Notes under the pieces: generated by a model
The model's database searches: none
What the model saw: only the letters and a program-made list of their open reading frames with translations
Told to the model about the DNA's origin: nothing
Translations under genes and position numbers: made by a program
Assembly: GCA_026874595.1 (NCBI GenBank)
Contig: CM049316.1
Location: forward strand, 558,001 to 622,000
Source: Sipunculus nudus
Taxonomy: Eukaryota; Annelida; Sipuncula; Golfingiida; Sipunculidae
Length of the DNA stretch: 64,000 nucleotides
Direction of reading: 5' to 3'
Shown here: positions 55,096 to 64,000 of the stretch, in pieces
How positions within the stretch are numbered: position 1 is the stretch's first letter
Layout: every line of letters begins with the position of its first letter

Positions 55096-55662
55096 ATGCG
55101 TAGAAGATATCCGCTTGTTATGCCCCATTCTACGGCCAGGCGAATCGTGAATCATCTTTTCGTCTGTCAATTCCCTGAACGCCACGATAACCGCTCAGTC
55201 TGTTCTGATTGTTTTATACCGTACGCGCACGTGGAAATTGCACTGGGAGGGTGCATAAAGCAATTGGAAAACATGAAGGACATCAGAGTTGCGGGAGAGA
55301 GGTGGTGGTCATGTCTGAACGGGCAACATGACATTGAAAAGAGTCTGAATATCATACTAGGCCGCGTGGCGAACGGTTTCTGCTATTATGGACATGCTTT
55401 GGTTTTTTCGCATTCGCTTTGTCTGTTCGTCGTCAGTTGGAACGCAATGGCGTCCCGCTGGAAACCATTAAATGTGTGTCCTCTGTTTTCGTCAGGTGGG
55501 CTTATTTGTACGTGGTTAACCCGTCAATGCACAAGAACCATGCTTCTCCTGGGCTTTTCACAGGATGGATGCCACATGGGGTGCCAGGTTGGGTTTCTTT
55601 TATCTGTCAGATCGCGAAAGCCATCGCTGCATAACAGAGACTTGTATTTGTGCAGTGGGTGA
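55096..55662 (+). CDS. 188-aa protein, unknown, possibly spliced to the next gene
   Basis: First ATG at 55096 (GTG 24 bp earlier). The first ~110 residues are soluble-looking with several cysteines (C-S-D-C). Two hydrophobic stretches follow (Y-Y-G-H-A-L-V-F-S-H and C-L-F-V-V-S-W). A CGTCAG|GTGGG donor-like sequence occurs near 55495, so the C-terminal part may be intronic and the true product might join the 396-aa membrane protein starting at 55744 (inference). Confidence 0.35.
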   Translation: MRRRYPLVMPHSTARRIVNHLFVCQFPERHDNRSVCSDCFIPYAHVEIALGGCIKQLENMKDIRVAGERWWSCLNGQHDIEKSLNIILGRVANGFCYYGHALVFSHSLCLFVVSWNAMASRWKPLNVCPLFSSGGLICTWLTRQCTRTMLLLGFSQDGCHMGCQVGFLLSVRSRKPSLHNRDLYLCSG

Positions 55663-55743
55663 TGTGTATCTGTCTGATGTCACAATGACAGCTGCCTCAC
55701 CGATCAATGCGGGATCATTATCGTGCTGTGTGCGGCATTAAAT

Positions 55744-56934
55744 ATGGGACACACGACATTTCAGGTAGCCACTGGCCTAGCTGCGTCGATCGCCTGCATG
55801 GCTGCGGGGATCATCAGCGCTCTACACTTGTGGCACCCTGGGTGGTGGCCGGAGGACGACCACTGCGGTTGCATTTATTTACGCTCTGGACGCAACGCCT
55901 CTATGGAACCTTACTTTTTGCCACAAACCGCATACCCGACAAGCGCCTGCTGGTTGAGACGCCCACGTAGACTCAGGTGTACTGTCGGCATATTACTTTG
56001 CAATGAGAACGCGTCACCTGTTCCTACCACTGATTCGTCAGGTCGACCCCCGGAACGCCTTGTTGCGGCCTATGACGAGCTGCTGCAGGAGATGTTGTTT
56101 GACGCTGTGTGCTTCCCACTTGTGGGTCTATGTTTGTTCGTTGTTTTGAGCATGCACTTGCGCAACGCTGCGCATAAACTGCATGTAGCTCACATCCGTA
56201 TCATGGATGGTCTTCGTGAAAAAGCACAACAGAAACTTGCAGACAAAACAACAGCTTGTAACGACAACCCAGCCGTCCCCGGAGGCCACAACCCAAAATC
56301 CGATGTATCGCGTCCGCGCTTCACGTATGCGGAACCGAATCTCGTAGTGCCGCCGACACAGGGCGAAAAACCCGATGAGAAACCTGCCATTCTCGACGGA
56401 GTGGACTCAATGGAAGCCGTTGTGTCCGAGGAAGCCGACCGGTACTTGCACACGGGCACCGATGAACCTCCTCCGCCGTATTCCCAGTTTGAATTCACCG
56501 GGTTCCACTGGCCGATCGGGAAAAATGACCGAAAGAGCGTGTCCACACGACACAGACACAACAAGTTGGTCTGTTCCGGCGCGTGCGGAGCTTTGCATGC
56601 CATGGTTATATTTCTCACTGTGGCCTGTTTGATGGGGACGTATTCATCCCATCGCCTACGATCCTGTGACGCGTTCGTCCCCCAGTTTGCGTACTGGCAC
56701 GCAGGCGTCTTAAGCGCGGGGTGTTGGGTGATGTTGTATTACGTGTCACTTTTGGTGGAGCGCTGTGGCATTTGTCGGCGCAGTGGGAAACACTCTGACG
56801 GTGACTGTTACGTGTGCGAATCGTGTTGCTCACGTATAATCAGCAAGATTATTTGCACGATCCTGACGCTTTCTGTGCTAGCAGGTTTGGGGTACGTGTT
56901 ATACACGTACGTGATAAAGCCAAGGGTAGCATGA
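55744..56934 (+). CDS. Multi-pass membrane protein with PPxY late-domain motif
   Basis: 396 aa from the first ATG. About five transmembrane segments: near residues 9-30, 115-135, 285-303, 318-340 and 366-392. Between TM2 and TM3 is a ~145-residue soluble loop with P-P-P-P-Y near 241-245, a perfect PPxY motif, which recruits Nedd4-type ubiquitin ligases and through them ESCRT factors in budding viruses. A C-x2-C...C-x2-C-C cluster (~350-365: C-G-I-C, C-Y-V-C-E-S-C-C) precedes the last TM. Topology fits a viral envelope or intracellular-membrane protein; the role in envelopment is inference. Confidence 0.65.
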   Translation: MGHTTFQVATGLAASIACMAAGIISALHLWHPGWWPEDDHCGCIYLRSGRNASMEPYFLPQTAYPTSACWLRRPRRLRCTVGILLCNENASPVPTTDSSGRPPERLVAAYDELLQEMLFDAVCFPLVGLCLFVVLSMHLRNAAHKLHVAHIRIMDGLREKAQQKLADKTTACNDNPAVPGGHNPKSDVSRPRFTYAEPNLVVPPTQGEKPDEKPAILDGVDSMEAVVSEEADRYLHTGTDEPPPPYSQFEFTGFHWPIGKNDRKSVSTRHRHNKLVCSGACGALHAMVIFLTVACLMGTYSSHRLRSCDAFVPQFAYWHAGVLSAGCWVMLYYVSLLVERCGICRRSGKHSDGDCYVCESCCSRIISKIICTILTLSVLAGLGYVLYTYVIKPRVA

Positions 56935-56959
56935 TGATATACACGTACCGCTATGAACC

Positions 56960-57805
56960 ATGACGACGGACGTTCTCGCGAGGCATGCAAAGACTGATAC
57001 TGATCAGGACATGTCAGGTGTTGTCGATCCGTCGCAGAAAGGTGACAAGTACAGAAGAACTATGTCTTTCGATATCCGGAGTGGACGCACAGGTACGGTG
57101 CGCGAACCCGTGTCGCCGGGACCATCGACGAGTGAGGTCAGTCACAACAGAGAGGTAGCAGATCTGAATGACCGATTTCGCTTTGCTTGTCGCATGACCG
57201 CTTGCACACGCCTAGCGGACGTATTGGAACACAAGGCCTTGGCGAGTGAAAGAAAATACGGGATTACGGGAAGAGCCCTGACACTCGAATGGTACCGTAT
57301 GCACAAAGACGAGTTGCAGCGTGCACGTGAAATGGCAAAACGAGCGGCCGCTCAAGTCCGTCAGACCGAACATACAGACAAACAGGTTGCTAGAGAAAAA
57401 GCCTTGCGTGAGGTATATCACTCGGGATCGACGAAAATCGCATTGTACGGTGCCGTTCGGCGCAACGTTATTGACCCTGTGAAAAGGCGTATTTTTAACA
57501 CCCGGATGGAACGCGGATTGACGAACACGGTTCACAAGGAGAAAAGGCGTGCCTTAAAGGAGAGAAAAAAGCAGATGTGGTTACAGCGGCTGAACGACGT
57601 GAAAGATGCATGCGCAGATATGTGGTCCAGCGATTCAGAATCGGACGACGGTGAGGACGGCGAGGGAAGAGGACAAGGTGAAAATATGAAACTGGATGAA
57701 GAAATTGAGGAACTGTACCTTGCGCGTAATATGCCCGAACCGATTACAGACGATCCTTGCGACAGGACCATGTGCGAAGATCGGACGGAACCGCCGCCCA
57801 TATGA
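56960..57805 (+). CDS. 281-aa charged coiled-coil protein, unknown
   Basis: ATG at 56960, 25 bp after the previous stop. The first 60 residues are S/T/P-rich. Residues ~70-215 form long K/R/E-rich helices with heptad-like spacing (A-R-E-M-A-K-R-A-A-A-Q-V). A D/E-rich acidic stretch (~225-260: S-D-S-E-S-D-D-G-E-D) follows. This is the layout of a tegument or nucleic-acid-associated protein (inference). No domain is recognised. Confidence 0.6.
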   Translation: MTTDVLARHAKTDTDQDMSGVVDPSQKGDKYRRTMSFDIRSGRTGTVREPVSPGPSTSEVSHNREVADLNDRFRFACRMTACTRLADVLEHKALASERKYGITGRALTLEWYRMHKDELQRAREMAKRAAAQVRQTEHTDKQVAREKALREVYHSGSTKIALYGAVRRNVIDPVKRRIFNTRMERGLTNTVHKEKRRALKERKKQMWLQRLNDVKDACADMWSSDSESDDGEDGEGRGQGENMKLDEEIEELYLARNMPEPITDDPCDRTMCEDRTEPPPI

Positions 57806-58153
57806 TACAGTATAATGATTAACTGCAATGTTGGCACGTGTGATATATCAGACTTATATATCATCTGCGCCGAAATGTGTACCATATATGCTGTTTTTTT
57901 GCTCCGTTACAGCTCTGTATTGTATAGTGTTTCCATATTAAAGATTTATATTCCTCTGTGATTCAGTATGTACTTTAAATGTGTAAAAGATAAAGCGTGT
58001 GCGTGTATACCACAACATAATAATAGACTAAAGACACCAACGCAACGATATGAAAACCGTCTTTATTTCTGTGATAACACTTTACATAAACATATATGTG
58101 AAATAGGGGTGGGGTGGGGGGGGGTTGCAGTGTAACGGCGGACCGCGCGAATG
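57806..58153. other. Convergent intergenic region with a G tract
   Basis: 348 bp. AATAAAGAT-like signals near 57938 for the plus strand, TTTATT near 58060 for the minus strand, and an impure G run (GGGTGGGGTGGGGGGGGG) at about 58107-58126, error-prone. Confidence 0.45.
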
Positions 58154-60778
58154 TCATCTGGTTAACCGGTGGCATATCTCGTAGTTTTCTTTTATACAAT
58201 CAAACATTTTGTCTACCATCCGGTCTGTGGCTATCACGTTTGTACACACAAGAAACCTCGGCAGTGATCTCAATCCAGTCAGAGGGAACAGTTTCTTGTG
58301 CGTATATTCTGCCAGTACCCACATGTTGTGCCAGTCGTTGTCATCAAGCAGGTCTTCTGGGATATTTTCGTTGAAAGCCGAGCAGACGATTGATTCTGTG
58401 TCTATAACGTGCCTACCCGTTGATGCGGCGATCACTCCGCATGTTCCGATCACTTGGGCTGCGTATGGGTGCAGCGGGTTGAGTATCACCCTGCTCCTAG
58501 TGCCGTTTGGCGCTTTGAGTGATGCTTCCGTGTCCTTCAGTGATGTGACGGGGGAAACCTCTGTTTGAGACTTTCGTTTGTCCGGCAGTAAGAACGGCCC
58601 TTCCACTGACGGGGCTGTGATCGTGTGATGTAGACTGCACACCAGGTGACGTTCTGTGTCCCCGCAGTCCGTCCCCACGTTTTCGACCGTGTAGTCTAAC
58701 ACGTACGTGGACGTTGAGCCTCTGTGTATGTTCAAAAACAAGTAATGATACGCAAAGGGGTGTTGGCGTACCGATAGTTGCGGCGTTTCCTTAATGAGCG
58801 CTTGCAAGCCATCTATCGACTCGTCCGTCGCACGGCAGAGGTCTGCGTCGATCTCAACGTACACGTTCCTTTCGGCGAACGGTTTCTTACGGCCTCGTTC
58901 TTCTTTACACAAGCGTGAAAAGGCCGGCAGCCGGTCCAGACCGACGTGGCTGAAGGACTTGTCAAACGCCTTCAGGTTGTATCCCTTCACGTGTGTTAGA
59001 CCGCTCATGTTTGACCAATCTTTTGTTGCACTGAAATGGCACTTCACCTCGATGAACCCTGTCATGTCTTCAAACACAGCATCAGGTGAAACGCCGAGCA
59101 TGGGGTACTTCTCCTGGTCAGGGTGCAAGACCAGGCCCGTGCTCTTAAGCTGCCCGAAGCCGATCACGTCACGCAGTACGTCGATCACGATCGGTTCGAA
59201 AAGCAAACCGTGTGCCATAGGGTTCGTCGCTGCTGCGGCTGAGGACCGTGCAGCTTCACAGACGCTTTCGGGTGTTTTCCATAGTTTGTAAAAACTATTG
59301 AGCATGACAGATTGTGACTTACATATGAACCTTTGCATGTGCGATGCTGTGACGCGCCCCAACCTCCAGTACCACCAGTACCAGTTCGATGTCTGGCCTG
59401 TTGTGAGCATGGCAAGGCTGCCCAGAGCGCCCTTCAAAAGAGCTTGTGCTTCTTCTGTGGGAACATCTGTCTCAAGTGTGGCAGCGTCTGTGGCGGACAG
59501 CGTCTGCTTGAGGTCAGCGGTGGTAGCCATCGAGAGCGTATTGCAGAGGCGTCGCCATTCTTCAGCGTGAGGATTTGAGTGGAACCGGGGGTCGCATGGT
59601 TCTCGCACGCTGTGCCGACACTTTTCTGTCCACACATCCTGTGTTTGACACCTGCATCCCGGAGCTGTGACGTGAGCATCACTGGGACTGCCGCCATCGA
59701 TACATCGACGGATGTCTCTGTAGGTCGTCTTGTCCACGCGGCACCTGGAGCACGGCTGGAGACACCCGCTGACAATGACAGATGCCTGCTGCACACTGAG
59801 CGCGGCATCAGCTTGTGTGGCCTTCACCCGGTAGAATTCACGGCATGTTGCTGCGGTTCTGTAGACGCGTCTTGTGTCCTGCCATTGCGGCCAAAACAGG
59901 TAATCGGCGTTTCGATGTCTTTCCTCGGAACTTGAAACTGACAGCCAGCACGCCCGAGGGCGGTAGACAGCAAACCCCACATGTTCCGTCTCGTTGTTTA
60001 ACGAATGGTGCAGCAAACCCACTATTATGACACCTAAGGCCCACAGGTCTGCATTCTTGCCCACATCGGGTGTGAGGTGGGGGCGCAGCCGTGAAAAAAG
60101 CTCTGGAGCTCGGGATGTCCAATAGATGGTCGGGTCCCACAGACGTTTGCTGAAAGGGCAGACGTGGTTGGGCATCAGGTCCTCTTGTGGACATGCGGCG
60201 TTACCGAAATCGATAATTTTGACATCGGGTGGCATGCACCATTTTTTTTTCAACATAACGTTCTTGGCAGACAGATCAAAATGGAAAACCCCCAGATCGT
60301 GCAGGTGCAGAACACCTTCGGACGCTCTAGACGCGACCGTCCAAGCCAGGTCGTCGTCGTACATGCACGAATGCATGAACGTGTGCAACGTCATATCCAT
60401 GCGTTGGGACACCAACAGCTCGGTTATCGGCGACACTTCTGATCCAATGCGATAGGCCTTCCCTGTCAAAGCCTCCACCACGTCCGCGAACAGTTTGTGT
60501 TTACGCGCGTTTTCTTGCAACAAAACGAGGTCTTCATTGACCCCTTTCGCCTTCAAATGTTCCATAATGTTTAACTCGTGTTTGGCGTGTTTCGTTTGGC
60601 ATATTTTAAACACGTGGTCCGTGTCCGTATGTAAGTACACGTGCCCGTATGTACCACTGCCTATACGCTCTAAGCCCCGTCGTTTTAGTTCTTCAGGTTG
60701 CAATAGCTCTACTTTTCGATGAGGGTTAATTGGCGTGTCACCGAGATCCGACATGGTTTCTCTGCACAAGAGGTCCAT
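58154..60778 (-). CDS. Protein kinase - alkaline nuclease (YqaJ-type) fusion
   Basis: 874 aa, ATG at 60778. Residues ~30-300: Ser/Thr kinase domain, with glycine loop G-S-G-T-Y-G-H-V-Y (~40-48), VAIK-like lysine in V-F-K-I, H-F-D-L-S-A-K-N catalytic loop (Asp ~167), I-D-F-G (Asp ~188), A-P-E and D-L-W-A-L-G-V. Residues ~500-600: restriction-endonuclease-like nuclease of the YqaJ/herpes alkaline exonuclease type, with G-L-x-F-E-P (~526), P-D-A-V (~565) and E-V-K (~577), i.e. E...D...E-x-K. Middle (300-500) is C/H-rich and unrecognised. In alphaherpesviruses, UL13 kinase and UL12 nuclease are adjacent genes, so the fusion mirrors that order. Roles: phosphorylation of viral/cell proteins and DNA-end processing in recombination/packaging. 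All catalytic residues seem intact. Confidence 0.85.
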   Translation of the reverse strand: MDLLCRETMSDLGDTPINPHRKVELLQPEELKRRGLERIGSGTYGHVYLHTDTDHVFKICQTKHAKHELNIMEHLKAKGVNEDLVLLQENARKHKLFADVVEALTGKAYRIGSEVSPITELLVSQRMDMTLHTFMHSCMYDDDLAWTVASRASEGVLHLHDLGVFHFDLSAKNVMLKKKWCMPPDVKIIDFGNAACPQEDLMPNHVCPFSKRLWDPTIYWTSRAPELFSRLRPHLTPDVGKNADLWALGVIIVGLLHHSLNNETEHVGFAVYRPRACWLSVSSSEERHRNADYLFWPQWQDTRRVYRTAATCREFYRVKATQADAALSVQQASVIVSGCLQPCSRCRVDKTTYRDIRRCIDGGSPSDAHVTAPGCRCQTQDVWTEKCRHSVREPCDPRFHSNPHAEEWRRLCNTLSMATTADLKQTLSATDAATLETDVPTEEAQALLKGALGSLAMLTTGQTSNWYWWYWRLGRVTASHMQRFICKSQSVMLNSFYKLWKTPESVCEAARSSAAAATNPMAHGLLFEPIVIDVLRDVIGFGQLKSTGLVLHPDQEKYPMLGVSPDAVFEDMTGFIEVKCHFSATKDWSNMSGLTHVKGYNLKAFDKSFSHVGLDRLPAFSRLCKEERGRKKPFAERNVYVEIDADLCRATDESIDGLQALIKETPQLSVRQHPFAYHYLFLNIHRGSTSTYVLDYTVENVGTDCGDTERHLVCSLHHTITAPSVEGPFLLPDKRKSQTEVSPVTSLKDTEASLKAPNGTRSRVILNPLHPYAAQVIGTCGVIAASTGRHVIDTESIVCSAFNENIPEDLLDDNDWHNMWVLAEYTHKKLFPLTGLRSLPRFLVCTNVIATDRMVDKMFDCIKENYEICHRLTR

Positions 60779-60955
60779 GATCTATAAGATCACGGGTTCG
60801 GATTTGTCGTATGCAAGGAACACCGGCCCTCTCTTCGTGCTCCCTTGAGAATGTGTTCCTGAATGGTACATGACCCGTATGTTATCGGTATATATTTATA
60901 TATGGAATGTGGTTTTTTATATATATCATGACGTACCGCGGGTCACATGATGCAT

Positions 60956-62170
60956 TCAGGAGCGCTGAACAGCAGGCAATGATGCGCATGCGTGATGTTT
61001 TTTCACTGCTCTTTGCGGCTGTGTAATCTGGCCACTGGGTTCGCATACATCAGATGCTCCGGGAGATTCTTGCGAACACATGCGGTTTGTTTTTACATCT
61101 GGCGCGCACAGGTTCATACGACTGCTCGGCAGCGGGACCGCACCTTTTAGATTAGCATCTAGCATCGTGTTCACAGCCTCTTCCTGTGCCTCTGCCAAAA
61201 ACTGATGGCTCATTATATCGCGGGCTGCACTGACTGCACGTTCAGCATCCGGAACAACGTCCCCGCTTGCGTCACCTTCAGAGCTGTATAAAGCTTTTGC
61301 CAGGTCCACACAGACTTTCGTTGCTTCGTCACGTTTAGCCATCTTTGCTTTGTTAATGAACAACAGGTAGGAACTGACAACAGTCTTCAACATGTTGGAC
61401 TGACGGTCGGACGCTTTTTTAGAGTGCCTTTTCACATCAGCCAGAAGCACCTCGGCTGATCTCAGTTCTCGCTGAGCCGCGCTCCAGTTGGCCTCGTCGT
61501 CTTGGTGGTCCTTCGTCCCGGGCCACGTTTCTGCAGCTGCCCCAGGAGGACAGTCCGTGGTTGCAGCAGATACTCCTTCGCGTACAAAGTGCCGGCGGTT
61601 TGCCTCAAGTATTTCCCAGCTTTCACGTTGGACAAGGTCCCGCAAGGTTGTGACACGCCTTTCCAATGCCCTGATCATATCGTCTATATTCCGTTTGTTG
61701 TTTTCGCACTCTGTCAGTCCGTAAACCGCGGCGTCGACGAAATTCTTGCTGAGAGGGTTGCACTCGTCGACCTCCCGTGATACATCGTCCAGGTGTAAGA
61801 GCTGCTTGAACATATCAACTTGAGCCCCGTGGCGCTCCTTGTCTCTGGCTGAGAGGTCCGAATCACCGTCTGACACGCGGTCGGCTGCGGCGTCCTTTTC
61901 ACGCTCCCTGTTCACACTGTCTGCGAGTTCCAGAAAGCCGTCAACACCCAACGAGTACAGACTTTCGAGCCATGGGTCCGCATCCCCTCCCGGGTGCCTG
62001 TTCCGGACCATAAGGTCGAATGTGAAACTATCAAACCTACCCTGGACACTTTCTCCCATCGCAACAACGAAACGCAGTGGAAAATGGCACAGCTGAAGCA
62101 CCCCTGCCAGCAACTGTTTCCACGCTGGCATCCTGACTGTGAACTCACCGTATGGGTGAAACCTGCCCAT
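60956..62170 (-). CDS. 404-aa coiled-coil protein, unknown
   Basis: ATG at 62170; a second in-frame ATG at 62131. The first ~60 residues hold aromatic-rich hydrophobic patches. Residues ~95-330 are predicted long helices with heptads (Q-R-E-L-R-S-A-E-V-L-L-A-D-V). C-terminal 60 residues are P/S/C-rich. No domain is recognised. Its start overlaps, head to head, the start of the right-edge gene (62084 onward), so the two transcripts overlap divergently by about 87 bp. Confidence 0.6.
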   Translation of the reverse strand: MGRFHPYGEFTVRMPAWKQLLAGVLQLCHFPLRFVVAMGESVQGRFDSFTFDLMVRNRHPGGDADPWLESLYSLGVDGFLELADSVNREREKDAAADRVSDGDSDLSARDKERHGAQVDMFKQLLHLDDVSREVDECNPLSKNFVDAAVYGLTECENNKRNIDDMIRALERRVTTLRDLVQRESWEILEANRRHFVREGVSAATTDCPPGAAAETWPGTKDHQDDEANWSAAQRELRSAEVLLADVKRHSKKASDRQSNMLKTVVSSYLLFINKAKMAKRDEATKVCVDLAKALYSSEGDASGDVVPDAERAVSAARDIMSHQFLAEAQEEAVNTMLDANLKGAVPLPSSRMNLCAPDVKTNRMCSQESPGASDVCEPSGQITQPQRAVKKHHACASLPAVQRS

Positions 62171-64000
62171 TACGCCAAACTGACAGATCTTCTAATAAGT
62201 ACGGTGTACCCGGACGTGTACGACGGCATTTCAGAAGGCGAAGGACAAGGGCCGGAACACGTGTGGACGAGGTCATGCGTGAGCCCGCCGCAGTGGCGCG
62301 CACTCTTACTCTTTGACCACTTAGCTGCGGAAAATACATACCTGTCATCAAACGGAGACATGGGAAAAGGGGGAACGCGTGGGGAATCACGTGCGTGCAA
62401 TAGTTTGTCTCCTGCCCGTCCCGTGAACGTCGTCTTCGCCATTTTGACAAACAAACATGAGATCCCACGGGGGCAGACCGGTACAGCTGCATGCACCGTA
62501 ACACTGCTTCCCGTTTTAGTTCTACGTAATGTACCTAGAACTTTTATCGTTGGCAATTCACTGTATCCGTCTGACGAGATCCGCCGGTGGGTGTGCAAGG
62601 CAAGTTCCGTCCACTTCGTGTTAAAGCACGTGTCGCGCTTTTACCTGCCGCCGGCCCTTTCCGGTGCGGCCTCGCAATGCCCCACTGACACACACGTGTA
62701 CGAAACCCTCTGTAAGCGGTTGTACATTGACCGTGTGTGGGATGTCCAGCACAGGGCGTCCATCGACACGGATTCATCCTTTGCCTCGTTAATCACACAC
62801 AGGGATATCACCAACGTGTCTGTCGTTGCGCTTCTACAACTGCACGTGTTCTCCATGCGACCTCTACAAAAAGCAGACGGGGCGGGCAGCATGTCTGTCA
62901 ACGTGAAGTTGTGGGCGATGTGGTCAGACTGGCTGGAAGGGCAAGGCGTGAAAGCCCACAACCCCTTCGACATGCATCCCTGTCTGACTGAACGGTCCTT
63001 GGAAGACGGATCCCTGCACGGCCTCTCTTCTTCGAACGCCTACGGGTACGAGGGGCTCGTCCATTTTGTGGAGTTTGTGCGGTGGTGGTACGGATTCAAC
63101 ACGCATGTAGAAATGTGCCAGCACCAAACGATCTCGGCCGTGATTGCAAACATTTCGTGGATGAGGATCCACGTGGCCACCGTGGTGCGTAAGATCATGG
63201 AAGCATTCGGACAAAGCCCCATCTACACACGGCCGCCAGTGCATCCCATGTGCCCCGCGATTTGGACACTGGCCGTCTCGGACAATTGCCGACAGTGCAA
63301 ACGGCAGGCGGAATATGAAATTCGTTTGCAGCTTGATAAGGTGATGCCACTGTTGGAGCGGTGCAAGCTGGGACGGTACATGCGGGATGTGCTATGCGCT
63401 GTGTTCTCAGACACACCCCTTGACGTAGCTCAGGCTAAGCTAAAACGTTACGACCCGGCCGTCGTGCACTGGGGGTTGGATTCTGTCGGCGGTCACGACA
63501 GCAGTGTAACGCGCACCACAGCCTTGTCCATCAAGAACCAACACGCTCTAAAACAGCTGGCTGTTTCAAATTGGAACGCTGTTTACAGAAATGTGACAGA
63601 TGTCCCGTCTCCACATTTTTCGAGACTTGCGAATTGTGTTACATTTGTGTCCCAACATGCATTACAGCAAGGGAGCGACGGCGGTCGGTTCAGGAACTAC
63701 GCCCGTTTTCTCCCAGCGTTGTCGCGCCCCGTCAAGACGTCGGGAGGTTTCGTCCCAGTCTGCACCGACCGCCGGTTATGGAGGGCTTCCAAGGATTACG
63801 CTGGGATTACCGCACGGGTGAAGGCAGCTCTCGCGGAAGTGGAGAGGAGACGCGTCAGTGGAATGCCAAGCGACACAGGCGCGGAAGTCCGTGTCCAGTA
63901 CGCGATGTCTGTCGCACGGGCATATCCTGGACTGCATGTGTGTGATGTACTGTCTTACCTTTACCACATGGACATGAAACAGGCCTTGTGCGTGGTTGGG
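62084..64000 (+). CDS. Large protein, partial, runs off the right edge; unknown
   Basis: The frame beginning at the ATG at 62084 is open for 639 codons to the end of the window, which is long enough to be a real gene. Composition is soluble and globular, with W, C and H spread throughout. Segment ~420-450 is C-x2-C-rich (N-C-R-Q-C-K), and the interior has several I/L/V-V-rich helices, e.g. V-V-A-L-L-Q-L-H-V. No P-loop or catalytic motif is recognised in the visible part. Size and single frame resemble a core virion or replication protein; function is unknown. Confidence 0.7.
   Translation, partial: MAQLKHPCQQLFPRWHPDCELTVWVKPAHYAKLTDLLISTVYPDVYDGISEGEGQGPEHVWTRSCVSPPQWRALLLFDHLAAENTYLSSNGDMGKGGTRGESRACNSLSPARPVNVVFAILTNKHEIPRGQTGTAACTVTLLPVLVLRNVPRTFIVGNSLYPSDEIRRWVCKASSVHFVLKHVSRFYLPPALSGAASQCPTDTHVYETLCKRLYIDRVWDVQHRASIDTDSSFASLITHRDITNVSVVALLQLHVFSMRPLQKADGAGSMSVNVKLWAMWSDWLEGQGVKAHNPFDMHPCLTERSLEDGSLHGLSSSNAYGYEGLVHFVEFVRWWYGFNTHVEMCQHQTISAVIANISWMRIHVATVVRKIMEAFGQSPIYTRPPVHPMCPAIWTLAVSDNCRQCKRQAEYEIRLQLDKVMPLLERCKLGRYMRDVLCAVFSDTPLDVAQAKLKRYDPAVVHWGLDSVGGHDSSVTRTTALSIKNQHALKQLAVSNWNAVYRNVTDVPSPHFSRLANCVTFVSQHALQQGSDGGRFRNYARFLPALSRPVKTSGGFVPVCTDRRLWRASKDYAGITARVKAALAEVERRRVSGMPSDTGAEVRVQYAMSVARAYPGLHVCDVLSYLYHMDMKQALCVVG

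Overview
The window looks like part of the genome of a large double-stranded DNA virus of an animal, most likely an invertebrate and possibly herpesvirus-like. Genes are dense, mostly single-exon, on both strands, with short gaps, TATA boxes 50-130 bp upstream of starts and AATAAA signals downstream. The gene content is viral (protein kinase fused to an alkaline-nuclease-type exonuclease, a divergent family B DNA polymerase, multi-pass membrane proteins, very large structural-type ORFs) mixed with captured animal modules (CARD, BIR, RING, C-type lectin-like domains, a FLYWCH/MULE transposase, a eukaryotic tRNA-Asn gene). Invertebrate herpesviruses (Malacoherpesviridae-like) are my best guess, from the kinase/nuclease pair and the IAP/RING genes. 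I see no terminase or other decisive core gene here, and an integrated copy in a host genome cannot be excluded.

Layout. (1) 1-9.4 kb is an anti-apoptosis/innate-immunity block: a BIR protein (325-834), a CARD protein (1423-2220), an acidic repeat protein (2735-4054), a CARD-RING protein (4521-5174), four tandem CARD-only genes with a repeated upstream region in at least three of them (5510-7617), and a CARD-CARD-RING protein (8245-9408). (2) 9.8-11.4 kb holds a small gene and a 433-bp direct duplication. (3) 11586-13970 is a 794-aa protein of unknown role. (4) 14.1-18.9 kb is non-coding: AT-rich repeats, a (TA)n run, then a ~3.4-kb imperfect inverted repeat whose core is two opposed arrays of a ~106-bp GC-rich hairpin satellite; its left arm carries a complete tRNA-Asn(GTT) gene; three 279-bp direct repeats follow. 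(5) 19.7-28.8 kb is accessory: a small protein with a paralogue 28 kb away, a two-CARD protein, three tandem C-type-lectin-like membrane or secreted proteins, and an intact MULE-type transposase ORF. (6) 29.5-64 kb looks like replication and structural genes: a RING protein, a putative multi-OB-fold protein, large unknown proteins, a divergent B-family polymerase (44856-47795), two very long ORFs in one frame separated only by an in-frame TAG (53713 to 48845), a cluster of membrane proteins (53985-56934), the kinase-nuclease fusion (58154-60778), a coiled-coil protein, and a large ORF that leaves the window at the right edge.

How the genes may work together (inference): the left third appears devoted to blocking CARD/caspase or NF-kB type signalling and to surface recognition. 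The right half would copy DNA (polymerase, nuclease, possible OB-fold protein), build the particle (long ORF pair) and envelope it (membrane cluster with a PPxY late-domain motif). Many start codons were moved from the longest open frame to the first ATG, because the longest frames began at GTG or TTG.
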